Under the pieces are notes generated by a model that was not told the origin of the DNA, did not search any database, and worked only from the letters and a program-made list of their open reading frames with translations. Source: Persicaria tinctoria (lineage: Eukaryota > Streptophyta > Magnoliopsida > Caryophyllales > Polygonaceae). From it: DNA of 64,000 bases. Location of the stretch: the NCBI GenBank assembly GCA_037127255.1, contig JBANSL010000003.1, positions 1,242,501-1,306,500 on the forward strand. The letters run 5' to 3'. Of this stretch, positions 1-9,623 are shown one piece after another (the stretch's first letter is position 1; the number at the start of each line of letters is the position of its first letter). The position numbers were made by a program, and so were the translations under genes.

Positions 1-177
1 GCCGCCGTCCCATGGGAGCTCGGCGGAGTAGACGCTGTGACGCAGGTCGGCCCACTCGTCGTATTGCACTCGGATGGTGGCCGGTTCGGCCGATTCGCTT
101 CGTCTCTGAACCACGTTGACCCCGAAATTGCCGCACGATGGATGGAAGCCGTGCTCAGGGATGATCTGAGAAGCCAT
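1..177 (-). CDS. Small unknown protein, 5' part (inverted copy of the gene at 9894)
   Basis: Reading the minus strand from an ATG at 175-177 gives 59 codons that run off the left edge of the window. The product starts MASQIIPEHGFHPSCGNF and is nearly identical to the first 59 residues of the gene at 9894-10295, with only a handful of substitutions. The same TATA box (228-235 on the minus strand) and 5' leader are present, so the copy carries its own promoter. I do not recognise the family. What is seen is a short soluble protein with a conserved SCG-N/D-F motif near the N-terminus and no signal peptide or membrane segment. The rest of the gene is outside the window, so it cannot be said whether this copy is intact. 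Confidence 0.7.
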   Translation of the reverse strand, partial: MASQIIPEHGFHPSCGNFGVNVVQRRSESAEPATIRVQYDEWADLRHSVYSAELPWDGG

Positions 178-455
178 TGGATTGAAAAGCTGTGAATTTG
201 ATTGTCGAATTGGGATCAAGGCTAGGGTTTATATAGAGGTGGAGGGCGGGAATTGATTCAAGTGGTTAGAGTTTTGATTTAGGATAGATCATAGATAGAT
301 AGATTTATCCTTTTTTATGTTGTCTTTATTTATTTTGTTTTTAATGGTAGGGAAATCTTTTTTTTTTTTTATGTTGGTGAAAAAGGAAATTTTAGTTCGG
401 TCTTGGATTCGAATGATTTTAGTTTGATTAAGACATATTTTAAGTTTTGAATGAA
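1..455. repeat. Left arm of a gene-bearing inverted repeat
   Basis: This stretch matches the reverse complement of about 9624-10072. Homology covers the coding part, the leader, the TATA box, the GATA-like run (gatagatagat) and roughly 250 bp of upstream DNA. Homology stops at about 455 on this side. The arm may extend left of the window. Confidence 0.85.
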
Positions 456-1134
456 TTTTTTTTTTATCAACATCAACAATATATTTGTGTTCATCTTCAC
501 TTAATTAGGGTTTTTTTTTTCCGGCAAAAGGTCAAATTTTGGAAAGTCTAAAAGATATTATAAATTTAATGCATCAATTATAACAATGATCTTTCTTTCT
601 ATCTTGTATCCTTATAAATATTTTCCATATTTAGTATTTACGTACCCTTTACTGCATTAATTGCTAGTTAAATTATAAACGGTTTTTCTATTTATGCTCT
701 TAGGGAATGGGATAAGACTTTAAATTGAGAAAGATTTCCTACAAAAAGAAGGCAAGAGACCATAGGAATCTAATTAAAAAAAACTAAACTAATTATAATT
801 TTAAAAAGTTTCTAAATTATTGCTATTATCATATGCTCTTGGGGTATAGATAGAAAAATCGAATTATAAAAAGGGTATATGATAAGAAAATATATTAAAG
901 TAGCACCAAAAAAAATTATTGAAGAAATTATCTACCAAATATAATATCGACTATAGGAAATCAATTTTTAAAAAAAGATAAAATAATATAATAAAATTTC
1001 TTATCCAATAAATTTGAAAATAAATTATAAAACTATTAAAAACTAGTTGTCAAATCTATATTATTAGGACAGAGTATATAAATTAGAAAGACCGTATTTA
1101 ATTTGTATCGATCACTCTAATTTGAACAAAGTTT
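456..1134. other. AT-rich spacer
   Basis: Very AT-rich DNA with long A and T runs and no credible coding frame. It lies between the left inverted-repeat arm and the first recognisable LINE sequence. I see nothing specific in it. Confidence 0.5.
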
Positions 1135-2006
1135 GTTTGAATTAAAGACACAATTGCCCAAGCTCTCGAAATGAGGATGAAACGGTGACTTGCCCAAGCT
1201 CTCGAAATGAGGATGAAACGGTGACTGATTATTTGATAGGAGGAAAGTGGTGGGAAGAGAAATTGTACAGTTTACGGTAACATAGTAAAGGAAATTTTGT
1301 ACATCCCTCTTCCAGCCAATGATTTCGAAGACAGGTTGTACGGGTGGCCGGACAAAGAAGACTGGTTCTCTACGGCTAGTGCATATATATAAGCTAATAA
1401 CGAATAGCGATTCCCAAGCGGATGACTGCAGTGTGTGGACTTGGAAAGTCAATACACCACCGAAAATCAAGAACTTCCTCTGGATACTGGGTTAGAAGGG
1501 TATACCGACGGCTGGCAGGCTAGTACAAAAAGGAGTAGCAGTCCCAAATACTTGCTCCCTGTGTAACAGTGCAGTAGAGGATGAAACCCATATTCTCATC
1601 GAATGCCCATTTACCGCCCCGCTATCACCTTGGGCTAGTATCATACACCGATAGATTGCAACATTGATCTCACATTCCAGAGACTTCCCACCAATCTTGT
1701 CCTACATTGGCATCACTCTCACAAAATAAGATAAGGAAAAATTGGGATTTATCTGGTGGACAATTTGGTATCTAAGAAATGAAATCATCTTCAATAATAA
1801 ACCAATCTCAGATCATGATTCGGTCAAAAATCGGATTGTCAACCATATAGAAAACTGGAGGAAAACAACAACCTTGGACTCTCCGGTTGATGATAAACCA
1901 ATCCAGGCGAAAACTTCATACTGCCATAACAAAACAAGTAAAAGGGAAAAGAAAATTTCGTGGAGAAAAGCCCCCCCCCCCCCTCCTCAATAACATAGAC
2001 AGTTCG
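1135..2006 (+). pseudogene. Old LINE ORF2 remnant, upstream half (split by LINE-A)
   Basis: Broken frames on the plus strand resemble the C-terminal third of plant L1 ORF2. There is a stretch like DRLYGWPDKEDWFSTASAY before the zinc-binding RVT domain, then a KIKNFLW-type block and Cys/His residues near 1555-1610 (CSLCNS...HILIECPF), then a linker ending in WRKAPPPP. Several stops and a run of 14 C mark decay. A 36-bp unit is tandemly duplicated at 1154-1189 and 1190-1225. The frame of the RNase H domain resumes at 9146, after LINE-A, so both halves were one element. Confidence 0.8.
1989..2006. repeat. LINE-A target-site duplication, 5' copy
   Basis: The 18-bp sequence aataacatagacagttcg is repeated exactly at 9128-9145, immediately after the A-rich tail of LINE-A. 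The first two A's could belong to the tail. Confidence 0.9.
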
Positions 2007-2643
2007 TCTATCATATGTCCATTGATATGAACAACCCGAAGTGAGAGAAACTCCCGTCATGAGAGAGAAACCCATCTGTTTGTTCGTCCATACCCTGGTG
2101 AACCCTAACGTACCAAAGTGTGCCAAATCCTTCGACTGTCATCTCCTACCGCCGAATTTATTGGGGGATTTCAGTTTGCCCATACCCATTTATGAGATTC
2201 ACTCAAGAATCTGGAGATTGGATTCCAATCAAGATCATTCTCCGGCTTTGCACGTGCAGGAGTCGGGCATTAATTTCAAGCATCGACTGCAAATCGATTG
2301 GTTTGCTATCAAATTCCCGAGTTGTCTGGAAGGATTTGGTGAGCAGAGAAGTAAATGGTGGTGGTGGCTTGTGTACTGGTGCCTTCCGCCGGAAGGAAAG
2401 ATTAAATGGTGGTATTGCGTTGTCAATCTAGGGTTCGTCGAAAGGGCTTTCAGGGATCTCTTCATTTCGATTTTGAAGGAATTTAAGGTTGTGTGGCTGA
2501 CTCAAAGGTACTGTTTTGATTCTGAAAATTTCCCCAATTTTTATCCAATCTGTCGCTATAAATATGTGTTGAGGAGGAACTCTGAACTTCACATTCACTA
2601 CTCTCTTTCATCTCAATCTAACAATCTACCTTTTCTAAGGTCA

Positions 2644-4242
2644 ATGGCGAACAAAGGAAATCTCAAAGGCAAGCAGAAGGTCGGCGAGGGTTCTGGTGTT
2701 GCCCCTTGGTCCGATGATGGTAACTCTGGTGGCTTTTCCAAACCCAAGGCTGGTCATGACTCGTCCGGAAGGGCTACTGGTCCTGAGGATGAGGGGCCAA
2801 TCCCAGCTCCTACCCATGTCAAGGGGAAGTCTAGGCTTCCTTTTGACATTGAAAAATACAAATCCCGTCTTGCGGGTGTCAGAAACAACATTGCTACTCT
2901 CAGAAGCACTACCTTCTATGCAACCATCATTGGTGATCCTCTGGAAGTGAAGGAAATAAGGAAGAAAATGCGGTTTGATTGGAAATTTCTTGAAGGCAGT
3001 TTTCAAGTAATTCCCCTGGCAAACAACTGGTTCGAGATGAAGTTTGCTTTGCCGGAGGACCGTGATCGGGTGTGGTTTGGTCGCCCCTTCCACATCCAGG
3101 GGCAGTTGCTGCTACTGAAGCCCTGGCGTCAGGGTTTTGATCCTCTGTCTGAGCCAATCACTTGCTTGGACATGTGGATTAGAATTCCTGGTTTGCCGGT
3201 GGAGTATATCAGCGAGGAGGTCTTGACCTCTATCATTGAGGAAAATGGCTTTGGCTCGGTGCTGAAGCTGGATGCCTTCACAGCTAAGGGGAAGAGGGTG
3301 CGCTACCCGCGCATCTGCATCTCGGTGGACATAACTCGCATTCCCAACAAGAGTGTGATGGTCTTGAATGAAAGTGATGAACTGGTGCAATATCCAGTTT
3401 GGTTCGAAGAATTTCCGGAGGGCTGTGGTTGCTGTGGTGATCAGGACCATTTCTTTGTGGATTGCCCGCATAGAAAGAAAGCTGCAACTCCTGCACCATA
3501 CCTGGGCACCAACAAAGCAGGAACCTCAAAGGGGAAAGAGAAGGCTGGCGATGACGACTCAAAGGACTGGCTCAAGGTGGCGTCCAAGAATAAGAATGCT
3601 ATGCCTATTCTGAAAATAGGCAACCCAAAGTCTGAGCTCTTCAAGCAGGTCGGAATCAATGTGAGTGACAAATCTGACTCGACTTCTGTCCTCTCAATCG
3701 GCTCTGGTGGTTCCTCTTCTTGTGTGGTGCCGCCTGTGGTTGTGGTGCAAGACGACCAGGTGGTGGCTCCCCCTCCCTTCCCAGTGGCGGCTGATCACCT
3801 CATGCCTGAAGTCCCAAATGATGAAGCCTTCTTGGAGCTGTTCGCAACTCCGGAGCCACCCATAGTGTTTGAAGATTATGATGAGGAGTACGATGAGGAG
3901 CCTATGGTCCCTGATGAAAGTGAACCCGAGTTGCCAATGGACGGCTGTGACCCCCTGAATGGGTTCTCTCATGAGACCCTTGAAGTGTTTCTGCATAATG
4001 TTCCTCCAGGTGAGGAATTCATTCTTCCAGACTTGAGCAACCCGGCAGATTTGGCAGCTTCTATCAAGGCGACTCCTGGGCTCCTATCAATCTCCCCGTC
4101 GGTGGAGAACAAGTTTGCAATGATGGAAGTTGACACTAAATCCACCTCTGAATCGAGCAAACGCAAGGGTGGCAATGGAGACGGCGACACTGCTTCCTCA
4201 ACTCTGATGGGTAGCGGTTTGAAGAAACCGCGTCATGAGTAG
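2644..4242 (+). CDS. LINE-A ORF1, gag-like RNA-binding protein (DUF4283 + zinc knuckle)
   Basis: 532 codons from the ATG in MANKGNLKGK. A low-complexity basic N-terminus is followed by a DUF4283-like domain at about residues 85-235, and then a CX2CX4HX4C zinc knuckle at about residues 261-274 (CGCCGDQDHFFVDC). The C-terminal half is acidic and low-complexity, ending in a basic KRKGG...KKPR tail that could act as a nuclear localisation signal. In plant L1 elements this protein coats the element RNA. The reading frame stays open upstream to 2041, with an in-frame ATG at 2059. I prefer 2644 because the conserved family pattern begins there and the upstream part looks like leader sequence. Confidence 0.85.
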   Translation: MANKGNLKGKQKVGEGSGVAPWSDDGNSGGFSKPKAGHDSSGRATGPEDEGPIPAPTHVKGKSRLPFDIEKYKSRLAGVRNNIATLRSTTFYATIIGDPLEVKEIRKKMRFDWKFLEGSFQVIPLANNWFEMKFALPEDRDRVWFGRPFHIQGQLLLLKPWRQGFDPLSEPITCLDMWIRIPGLPVEYISEEVLTSIIEENGFGSVLKLDAFTAKGKRVRYPRICISVDITRIPNKSVMVLNESDELVQYPVWFEEFPEGCGCCGDQDHFFVDCPHRKKAATPAPYLGTNKAGTSKGKEKAGDDDSKDWLKVASKNKNAMPILKIGNPKSELFKQVGINVSDKSDSTSVLSIGSGGSSSCVVPPVVVVQDDQVVAPPPFPVAADHLMPEVPNDEAFLELFATPEPPIVFEDYDEEYDEEPMVPDESEPELPMDGCDPLNGFSHETLEVFLHNVPPGEEFILPDLSNPADLAASIKATPGLLSISPSVENKFAMMEVDTKSTSESSKRKGGNGDGDTASSTLMGSGLKKPRHE

Positions 4243-4957
4243 TATGATCAGCCGGCCTGCTGTCTGCCCGGTTGGGATGGGGGTGTGCACAGCTTCTGGG
4301 CCGTGGTGGTTATCCCGGGTATTCGCTTCTATCAATGGGTGTATGTTAGCTATCTGGTATGTATTTACTTCCTATGCAGAACCTTATATCAGTCCTAAGC
4401 ATGTCAGCCTCGGTAGGTTTGTGAGGCTATGTGTAGATACTGTTATGTTAGGATGGAATTGTCTGAATTCAGCCTATGGTAAATTGGGGGGCGGTCGGAC
4501 TACACGATTGGTGTGTGTAGCCCTTCCTTTGTATACTAGCCCTTTAATGAATTATAATGAAATCTACTCTAGTTGCGTCTATGAGCTTAATGTTGTGTAC
4601 CTTGTGTGGATCCAACTAAACCGAACTATCACCCATGTCTGGTGCAAAGAAACAATGGCATTGTCATGCCTGGAACACGACTTCTTGGTCCTTCAAACAC
4701 ACTGGTCTAAAGCCAGGCCGCTCCTGCTCAATGGCCACAAGGAATGGCGAAATGTGCTTGAGCAAAACCCATATCCTTTGGGGTGGCTTCTCGTTGAGAA
4801 GGCACAACTAAAGCATTGCATGACCTTTGTAGTTCAATCCTTGAAAGGGTGGACTAATAAGCTCTTTAAATTAGGGTGTATTAACAAGAAAAAAACCTCT
4901 CAACATCAGACAAGTAAAGGATGGTCTGATGTTTACAGAACAACCATTATAATATGA
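4235..4957 (+). CDS. Unknown middle open frame bridging LINE-A ORF1 and ORF2
   Basis: 240 codons spanning exactly the gap between ORF1 and ORF2. Its ATG at 4235 overlaps the ORF1 stop region (cATGAGTAGtATG), and its TGA (4955-4957) overlaps the ORF2 start in an ATGA arrangement. The product is neutral to basic, with several Trp and Cys and a few hydrophobic stretches in its first half (for example SRVFASINGCMLAIWYVF), and I recognise no domain. It may be a real product, a re-initiation device that delivers ribosomes to ORF2, or a chance opening in a spacer. Codon-level conservation in sister copies would decide. Confidence 0.35.
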   Translation: MSSMISRPAVCPVGMGVCTASGPWWLSRVFASINGCMLAIWYVFTSYAEPYISPKHVSLGRFVRLCVDTVMLGWNCLNSAYGKLGGGRTTRLVCVALPLYTSPLMNYNEIYSSCVYELNVVYLVWIQLNRTITHVWCKETMALSCLEHDFLVLQTHWSKARPLLLNGHKEWRNVLEQNPYPLGWLLVEKAQLKHCMTFVVQSLKGWTNKLFKLGCINKKKTSQHQTSKGWSDVYRTTIII

Positions 4958-7900
4958 AAATATGTGCTTGGAACTGTAGGGGTATTGGCAAGCCCAACTT
5001 TTGGATTGCTTTGGAGGCGTTCTGTAAAGCTGAACATTTCCAAGTGTGCGCACTGATGGAAACCAAAAACCCAAACATACCGGATGAAGCTATCTGGAAA
5101 AGAGCGGGCTTTGACCATGCGGTATGGTCTCCTGCAATTGGAAGGAAGGGAGGCATTGGTGTTCTCTGGAAGGATAGACAACTCATTAACGATAAATTAG
5201 AACTCTTGATCCAGGAAGACAGAATCATAGCATTCAAACATTTGAATGCTACAAATAACACTCGCAACACGATTATATTTGGGTATGCTCCACCACAAGA
5301 AAAAGATAAACCAGTTTTCTGGGATCGCTTGACAGAAATAATCAAATCTTGTCAAGATCCTTGCATCTTGTTAGGTGACCTTAACGAAATAGGTGATAGC
5401 AGTGAGAAACAAGGAGGCGTTGATCCACACCATGGTAGATTCAACCGCCTTATTGGATTTAAAGATGAGTGTGGGCTTATGGAGATCCCAACTGTCGGCA
5501 ATAAATTCACGTGGAGAAAATCTCAACCTGATAATGGTTGGATGTATGAAAAAATTGACAGAGTTCTGGTATCCCAACCTGTTCTTGACTCGTACCCGGA
5601 GATCCAGACAACAAATTACGCCTTCACTTCTTCGGATCACTGTCCTATTGGGATTGAGATCGAGAAAACAAACAATGGGAAAGCCCCCCCATTTCGAATG
5701 GAAAACATGTGGTTCTTGAGAAAGGACTACAGAAATGTGGTTAATCAATCCTGGCGGATTGACTGTCATGGATCTGCCATGTATCAGTTAGTACAAAAAA
5801 CAAAGCAGATTAAAAGAGCATCAAAGAGATGGAATAACTCAACTTTTGGCAACATTTTCCAGCAGCTCAAACAAACTGAAGACCTCCTGCTGCAGCTACA
5901 AACGGATGGCGAGCAGAACAATCAACGACAGAGGTGGAAGAAACAGACTCAATTATTGAAGAAAAGGGAAGTATTATTAAAAATCCAAAAAACCTATTGG
6001 AGACAAAGGTCAAAAACTAAACACATTAAACTAAGAGATACAAACTCTGGATACTTCCACAAAGTTGCTTCTGGCAGAAGAAATAGAAAGGTGCTAAGAG
6101 AAATCATAAATAGAAATGGACTAGCGATAAAAGGCCAGGAGAATATCAAACAAGAAATTAGGAAGGAGTTTGAACTCAGATATAGATCCGAAAACCAACA
6201 TGGGCCGAGCCCTATGATTTTTTTCGAATTGATATCCTCAGAGGTCAGTGATGAGGACAATAGAATACTCACTCGCCATGTTACCAACAAAGAAATCAAA
6301 GATGCAGTGTTCTCTCTTGGGACTAATAAATCCCCGGGGCCGGATGGAATTACAGCGGAATTCTATAGGAACTTATGGGATGTCGTTGGTCCTACGGTTA
6401 CTAAAGCAATTAAGGCCTTCTTTCTTTCTGGTCATATGCTCAAACAAATCAATCATACGTATATTACACTACTACCAAAATGTGATAACCCTGCAACAAC
6501 TAACCATTATAGACCAATTAGTCTTTGTAATACCAATTACAAAATAATTTCGCGAATACTAACAGAACGGCTTAAAAAAGTCATTGGGAAATTAATTCAC
6601 CCATTGCAGGGAGCTTTTGTAGCTGACAGGGCAATTCAAGATAATGTACTAATCGCCCATGAAATCTTCCACTCCTTCCGGAATAGGCTGGGTATGGAAG
6701 GGTGGGTAGCAATCAAACTAGACATGGAAAAAGCCTATGATAGGGTTGACTGGTCATTTCTAACAAAGATCTTGGAAAAGTTTGGATTCCACCCGACTTT
6801 CTTAAATTGGATCAAGGAATGCACTCAGACGGTCTCGTACTCGGTCCTTGTGAACAATGAGCCTACAGAAATGTTTTTGCCGCAAAGAGGTCTTCGTCAA
6901 GGAGACCCGCTATCCCCATTCCTATTCATTTTGGGGGCGGAAGTTCTCTCCCGTGCTCTCCAATATGAAGCCTCAAAAGATAAACCTATGATTGGGTTTC
7001 AATGTGCAAGGAATTGGTTTAGAATCCCATTTCTTTCATTTGCAGATGACATGATGATTTTTTGCAAAGGTAGCATGGATGCCTGTCGTAGAGTTAAAGA
7101 AATAATTGAATGCTACTGCTCAATATCTGGACAAAAGGTTAACTTTCAAAAGTCAGCATTTCAAACATCTCCCCGCATCTCGGAACAAAGGAAATCGGTT
7201 TTACAGGTAGTCCTGAATATTCCAAGCTCCACAAATTTGGAGAAATACTTGGGATGCCCCATTATAAATGGCAGAGTGAATAGAGAAACATTCGAGGAAA
7301 CCGTCTGCAAATCAAAACAGCAGCTCTCCAAATGGAGAGCTAACTCGCTATCTCTAGAAGGGCGAGCGGTACTCATAAAATCTAACTTGTTAGCAAAACC
7401 AAGCTATGTAATGCAAAGTTTCATGCTTCCCTCGTCAATCCACAAAGAACTTGACCAGATAAACCGAACCTTCTTCTGGAATAAGGACTTACAGCACCGT
7501 CCCCTTATCAGCTGGGACAAGGTATGTAAACCGAAGCATCTCGGTGGGATGGGTATTCGGAAAATGGGGGACATAAATGTTGCCCTGCAACTAAAACTGT
7601 TATGGAAAATACTTGCAGAACCAACGAACATTTGGGTGTCAGTGATAAACCAAAAATACCTGAAAAATGTATCACTACTGGAATACAGACGCACTGGTTC
7701 GGCGTCTTGGCAATGGAGTAAACTAAGTAGGCTCCTCCCTCTTTTCCGTAAGGGGCTGGTGTGGAATGTGGGAAATGGTGAGTCGATAAACTTTTGGACT
7801 GATAGGTGGTGTAAAGCCTCAAGTATTGTGGATTTGGGGGTGGCTCCAACTATTGAAACAGAAAACTTCAAGGTAGGCAAATTCATTAAAAATGGGGAAT

Positions 7901-9078
7901 GGGATACCCAGCTTCTGTCGGAATATATTCCTCAAAGCATAATAACCAAAATAAAAGATGTGCATATCCCTGATATGCATATCCCGGATCGCCTCTACTG
8001 GGAATCCTCGAAATCTGGATGGTTCACTACAGCCAGTGCGATGAACTTTCTTGCCGGAAACCTGAACTCAGTCAACACAAACCCGATAGGATGGGTTTGG
8101 CAAGTAGATGTCCAACCAAAAATTAAAAACTTCTTATGGCGTGTTGGTCAAGATGGATTGCCGACAAAAGCTAGACTAGCCCTAAACAGGATCCCGGTTC
8201 CCCAGAACTGTGTATTCTGTAATAACCAATGTGAGGACACATACCACTTATTTGTGGAATGCCCATTTTTTGGCAATACACAAATGCAACAAAAAGAAAT
8301 CCATCAGTACCATATAAGATCGCCACAAATGAGAGGACACATCAAACCTCTTATGGAATTTGTGGGGGGTTTGAACAACCAACAAAAATCCTTGATTGCT
8401 CTAAAATGGTGGGCAATTTGGACATTCAGAAATACGATCCTATTCCAGCACCGGAAAGTCCCTTCACCGGCGGAAGTTTTTCAATTTGTAATACAACAAA
8501 AGACTATTTGGGATAAAACAAAAATCCTTGATCAAGACCCCTGCGAAGACGGAAGGGTAGGGAAGGAAAAAGGGAAAAGAAAGCCATGCTCGGAATACTG
8601 GCAAAAACCCAAAAAAGGTTGGCACAAAGTGAATGTGGATGGATCCACGGCTACAAATGGCCCCTCGTCTGTTGGTGTTATTATTAGAGACCACTTGGGA
8701 TGTCCTCTAATGATTCACCAGCAGCTTGTTGGCCAACACTCAGCTGTTGAAACTGAAGCCCGAGCTGTCCTAATTGGCCTTAAGCTGGCTCTCTCAAGGC
8801 ATTTGGACAATTTCTACATTGAAAGCGACTGTCTGACGGTGGTTAATGCTGTCAATCAAATTTGGAAGCCTCCTTGGCAAATTGAAACAATAATCTCTGA
8901 TATACAGACTTTGCTATGGGCTTCTGGCAGAGTCAAACTAAACCACATTAGGCGCTCTCGGAATAAAGTGGCTGACAAGGTTGCACACCTTGGCCACCTC
9001 CTTCCTGCCTGCACAATCCCACAAAATCAAGATCTTTGTGATCTCATCCGAATGGATGCGCTCGGTTCGCCAGGATAA
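4954..9078 (+). CDS. LINE-A ORF2: endonuclease, reverse transcriptase, RNase H
   Basis: 1374 codons. Residues 1 to about 225 form an exonuclease-endonuclease-phosphatase domain (starts MKICAWNCRGIG; LLGDLNE; SSDHCPI), which nicks the target DNA. The reverse transcriptase lies at about 440-760 with all key blocks: NKSPGPDG, PISLCN, KLDMEKAYDRVDW, RGLRQGDPLSPFLF and the catalytic FADD box near residue 695. A zinc-binding RVT domain follows at about 1055-1110 (C-X2-C...H-X4-C type). The C-terminus is an RNase H of the plant LINE type at about 1224-1350 (VNVDGS...ETEARA...ESDC...NKVADKVAH). The length is typical of plant L1 ORF2 and no lesion is visible, so the enzyme may be functional. It would drive target-primed reverse transcription. 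Confidence 0.93.
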   Translation: MKICAWNCRGIGKPNFWIALEAFCKAEHFQVCALMETKNPNIPDEAIWKRAGFDHAVWSPAIGRKGGIGVLWKDRQLINDKLELLIQEDRIIAFKHLNATNNTRNTIIFGYAPPQEKDKPVFWDRLTEIIKSCQDPCILLGDLNEIGDSSEKQGGVDPHHGRFNRLIGFKDECGLMEIPTVGNKFTWRKSQPDNGWMYEKIDRVLVSQPVLDSYPEIQTTNYAFTSSDHCPIGIEIEKTNNGKAPPFRMENMWFLRKDYRNVVNQSWRIDCHGSAMYQLVQKTKQIKRASKRWNNSTFGNIFQQLKQTEDLLLQLQTDGEQNNQRQRWKKQTQLLKKREVLLKIQKTYWRQRSKTKHIKLRDTNSGYFHKVASGRRNRKVLREIINRNGLAIKGQENIKQEIRKEFELRYRSENQHGPSPMIFFELISSEVSDEDNRILTRHVTNKEIKDAVFSLGTNKSPGPDGITAEFYRNLWDVVGPTVTKAIKAFFLSGHMLKQINHTYITLLPKCDNPATTNHYRPISLCNTNYKIISRILTERLKKVIGKLIHPLQGAFVADRAIQDNVLIAHEIFHSFRNRLGMEGWVAIKLDMEKAYDRVDWSFLTKILEKFGFHPTFLNWIKECTQTVSYSVLVNNEPTEMFLPQRGLRQGDPLSPFLFILGAEVLSRALQYEASKDKPMIGFQCARNWFRIPFLSFADDMMIFCKGSMDACRRVKEIIECYCSISGQKVNFQKSAFQTSPRISEQRKSVLQVVLNIPSSTNLEKYLGCPIINGRVNRETFEETVCKSKQQLSKWRANSLSLEGRAVLIKSNLLAKPSYVMQSFMLPSSIHKELDQINRTFFWNKDLQHRPLISWDKVCKPKHLGGMGIRKMGDINVALQLKLLWKILAEPTNIWVSVINQKYLKNVSLLEYRRTGSASWQWSKLSRLLPLFRKGLVWNVGNGESINFWTDRWCKASSIVDLGVAPTIETENFKVGKFIKNGEWDTQLLSEYIPQSIITKIKDVHIPDMHIPDRLYWESSKSGWFTTASAMNFLAGNLNSVNTNPIGWVWQVDVQPKIKNFLWRVGQDGLPTKARLALNRIPVPQNCVFCNNQCEDTYHLFVECPFFGNTQMQQKEIHQYHIRSPQMRGHIKPLMEFVGGLNNQQKSLIALKWWAIWTFRNTILFQHRKVPSPAEVFQFVIQQKTIWDKTKILDQDPCEDGRVGKEKGKRKPCSEYWQKPKKGWHKVNVDGSTATNGPSSVGVIIRDHLGCPLMIHQQLVGQHSAVETEARAVLIGLKLALSRHLDNFYIESDCLTVVNAVNQIWKPPWQIETIISDIQTLLWASGRVKLNHIRRSRNKVADKVAHLGHLLPACTIPQNQDLCDLIRMDALGSPG

Positions 9079-9127
9079 TCCTGGCCTACCGAATTCTTAC
9101 TTAATCAAAAAAAAAAAATAAAAAAAA

Positions 9128-9145
9128 AATAACATAGACAGTTCG
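9128..9145. repeat. LINE-A target-site duplication, 3' copy
   Basis: Exact 18-bp copy of 1989-2006, directly after the A-rich tail. Confidence 0.9.
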
Positions 9146-9588
9146 GTTGGCTTCATAATCAGAGACTGGAACGGAAAGACGATCCATCTTGGTGGAGAGT
9201 CCAATGGCAAGCAGACGGCATTAAAGGCAGAATCTCTAGTGCTCAGGATGGGTATCTTGTATGCGAGGTCCTTACGAATTGAAAAGCTCATTGTGGAAGG
9301 AGACTCCCTTATCTTAATAAATCACACCTAAAAAGAAAAGGCCCTTGCCCATGGGAAATAGAATCATGGCAGATCGACATCAAAACAATGTGTCGGGCAT
9401 GGGAGATGTATATTTCTCTCATGTACCCCGTAATGGTAATTACGTGGCCGATAAGGTTGCAAATCTTTGCCACATTACCAAGGGTACCGAATTTTCAAAC
9501 GACCCAGATCTTATTGACCTCATCCATAAGGATGCCCTCGGATAGAATTTTTCCACCCGAATTTTTATCTTATATAAAAAAAAAATAG
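9146..9588 (+). pseudogene. Old LINE ORF2 remnant, RNase H half and tail
   Basis: Continues the old element split by LINE-A. Across the target duplication the frame reads NNIDSSVGFIIRDWNGK, the N-terminal strand of a LINE RNase H. It then gives ALKAES, IVEGDSL and PRNGNYVADKVANL blocks, with at least one stop near 9330 and one frame change. It ends with a stop at 9543-9545 and an A-run at 9577-9588, the 3' end of the element. Confidence 0.82.
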
Positions 9589-9623
9589 ATAAACTGTTGC
9601 TATAATTAATGTATTAAATTAAT

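Larger units (their letters stand above)
2007..9127 (+). mobile_element. LINE-A: full-length plant L1-type non-LTR retrotransposon
   Basis: A 7.1-kb element bounded by a perfect 18-bp target duplication and ending in an A-rich tail (about 9108-9129). It carries a gag-like ORF1 (2644-4242), a middle open frame (4235-4957) and ORF2 (4954-9078) with endonuclease, reverse transcriptase, zinc-binding and RNase H domains. Neither main ORF contains a stop or frameshift. Perfect target copies and intact ORFs suggest recent insertion, possibly a still active source copy. The insertion cut the RNase H frame of an older LINE in the same orientation. Confidence 0.92.
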
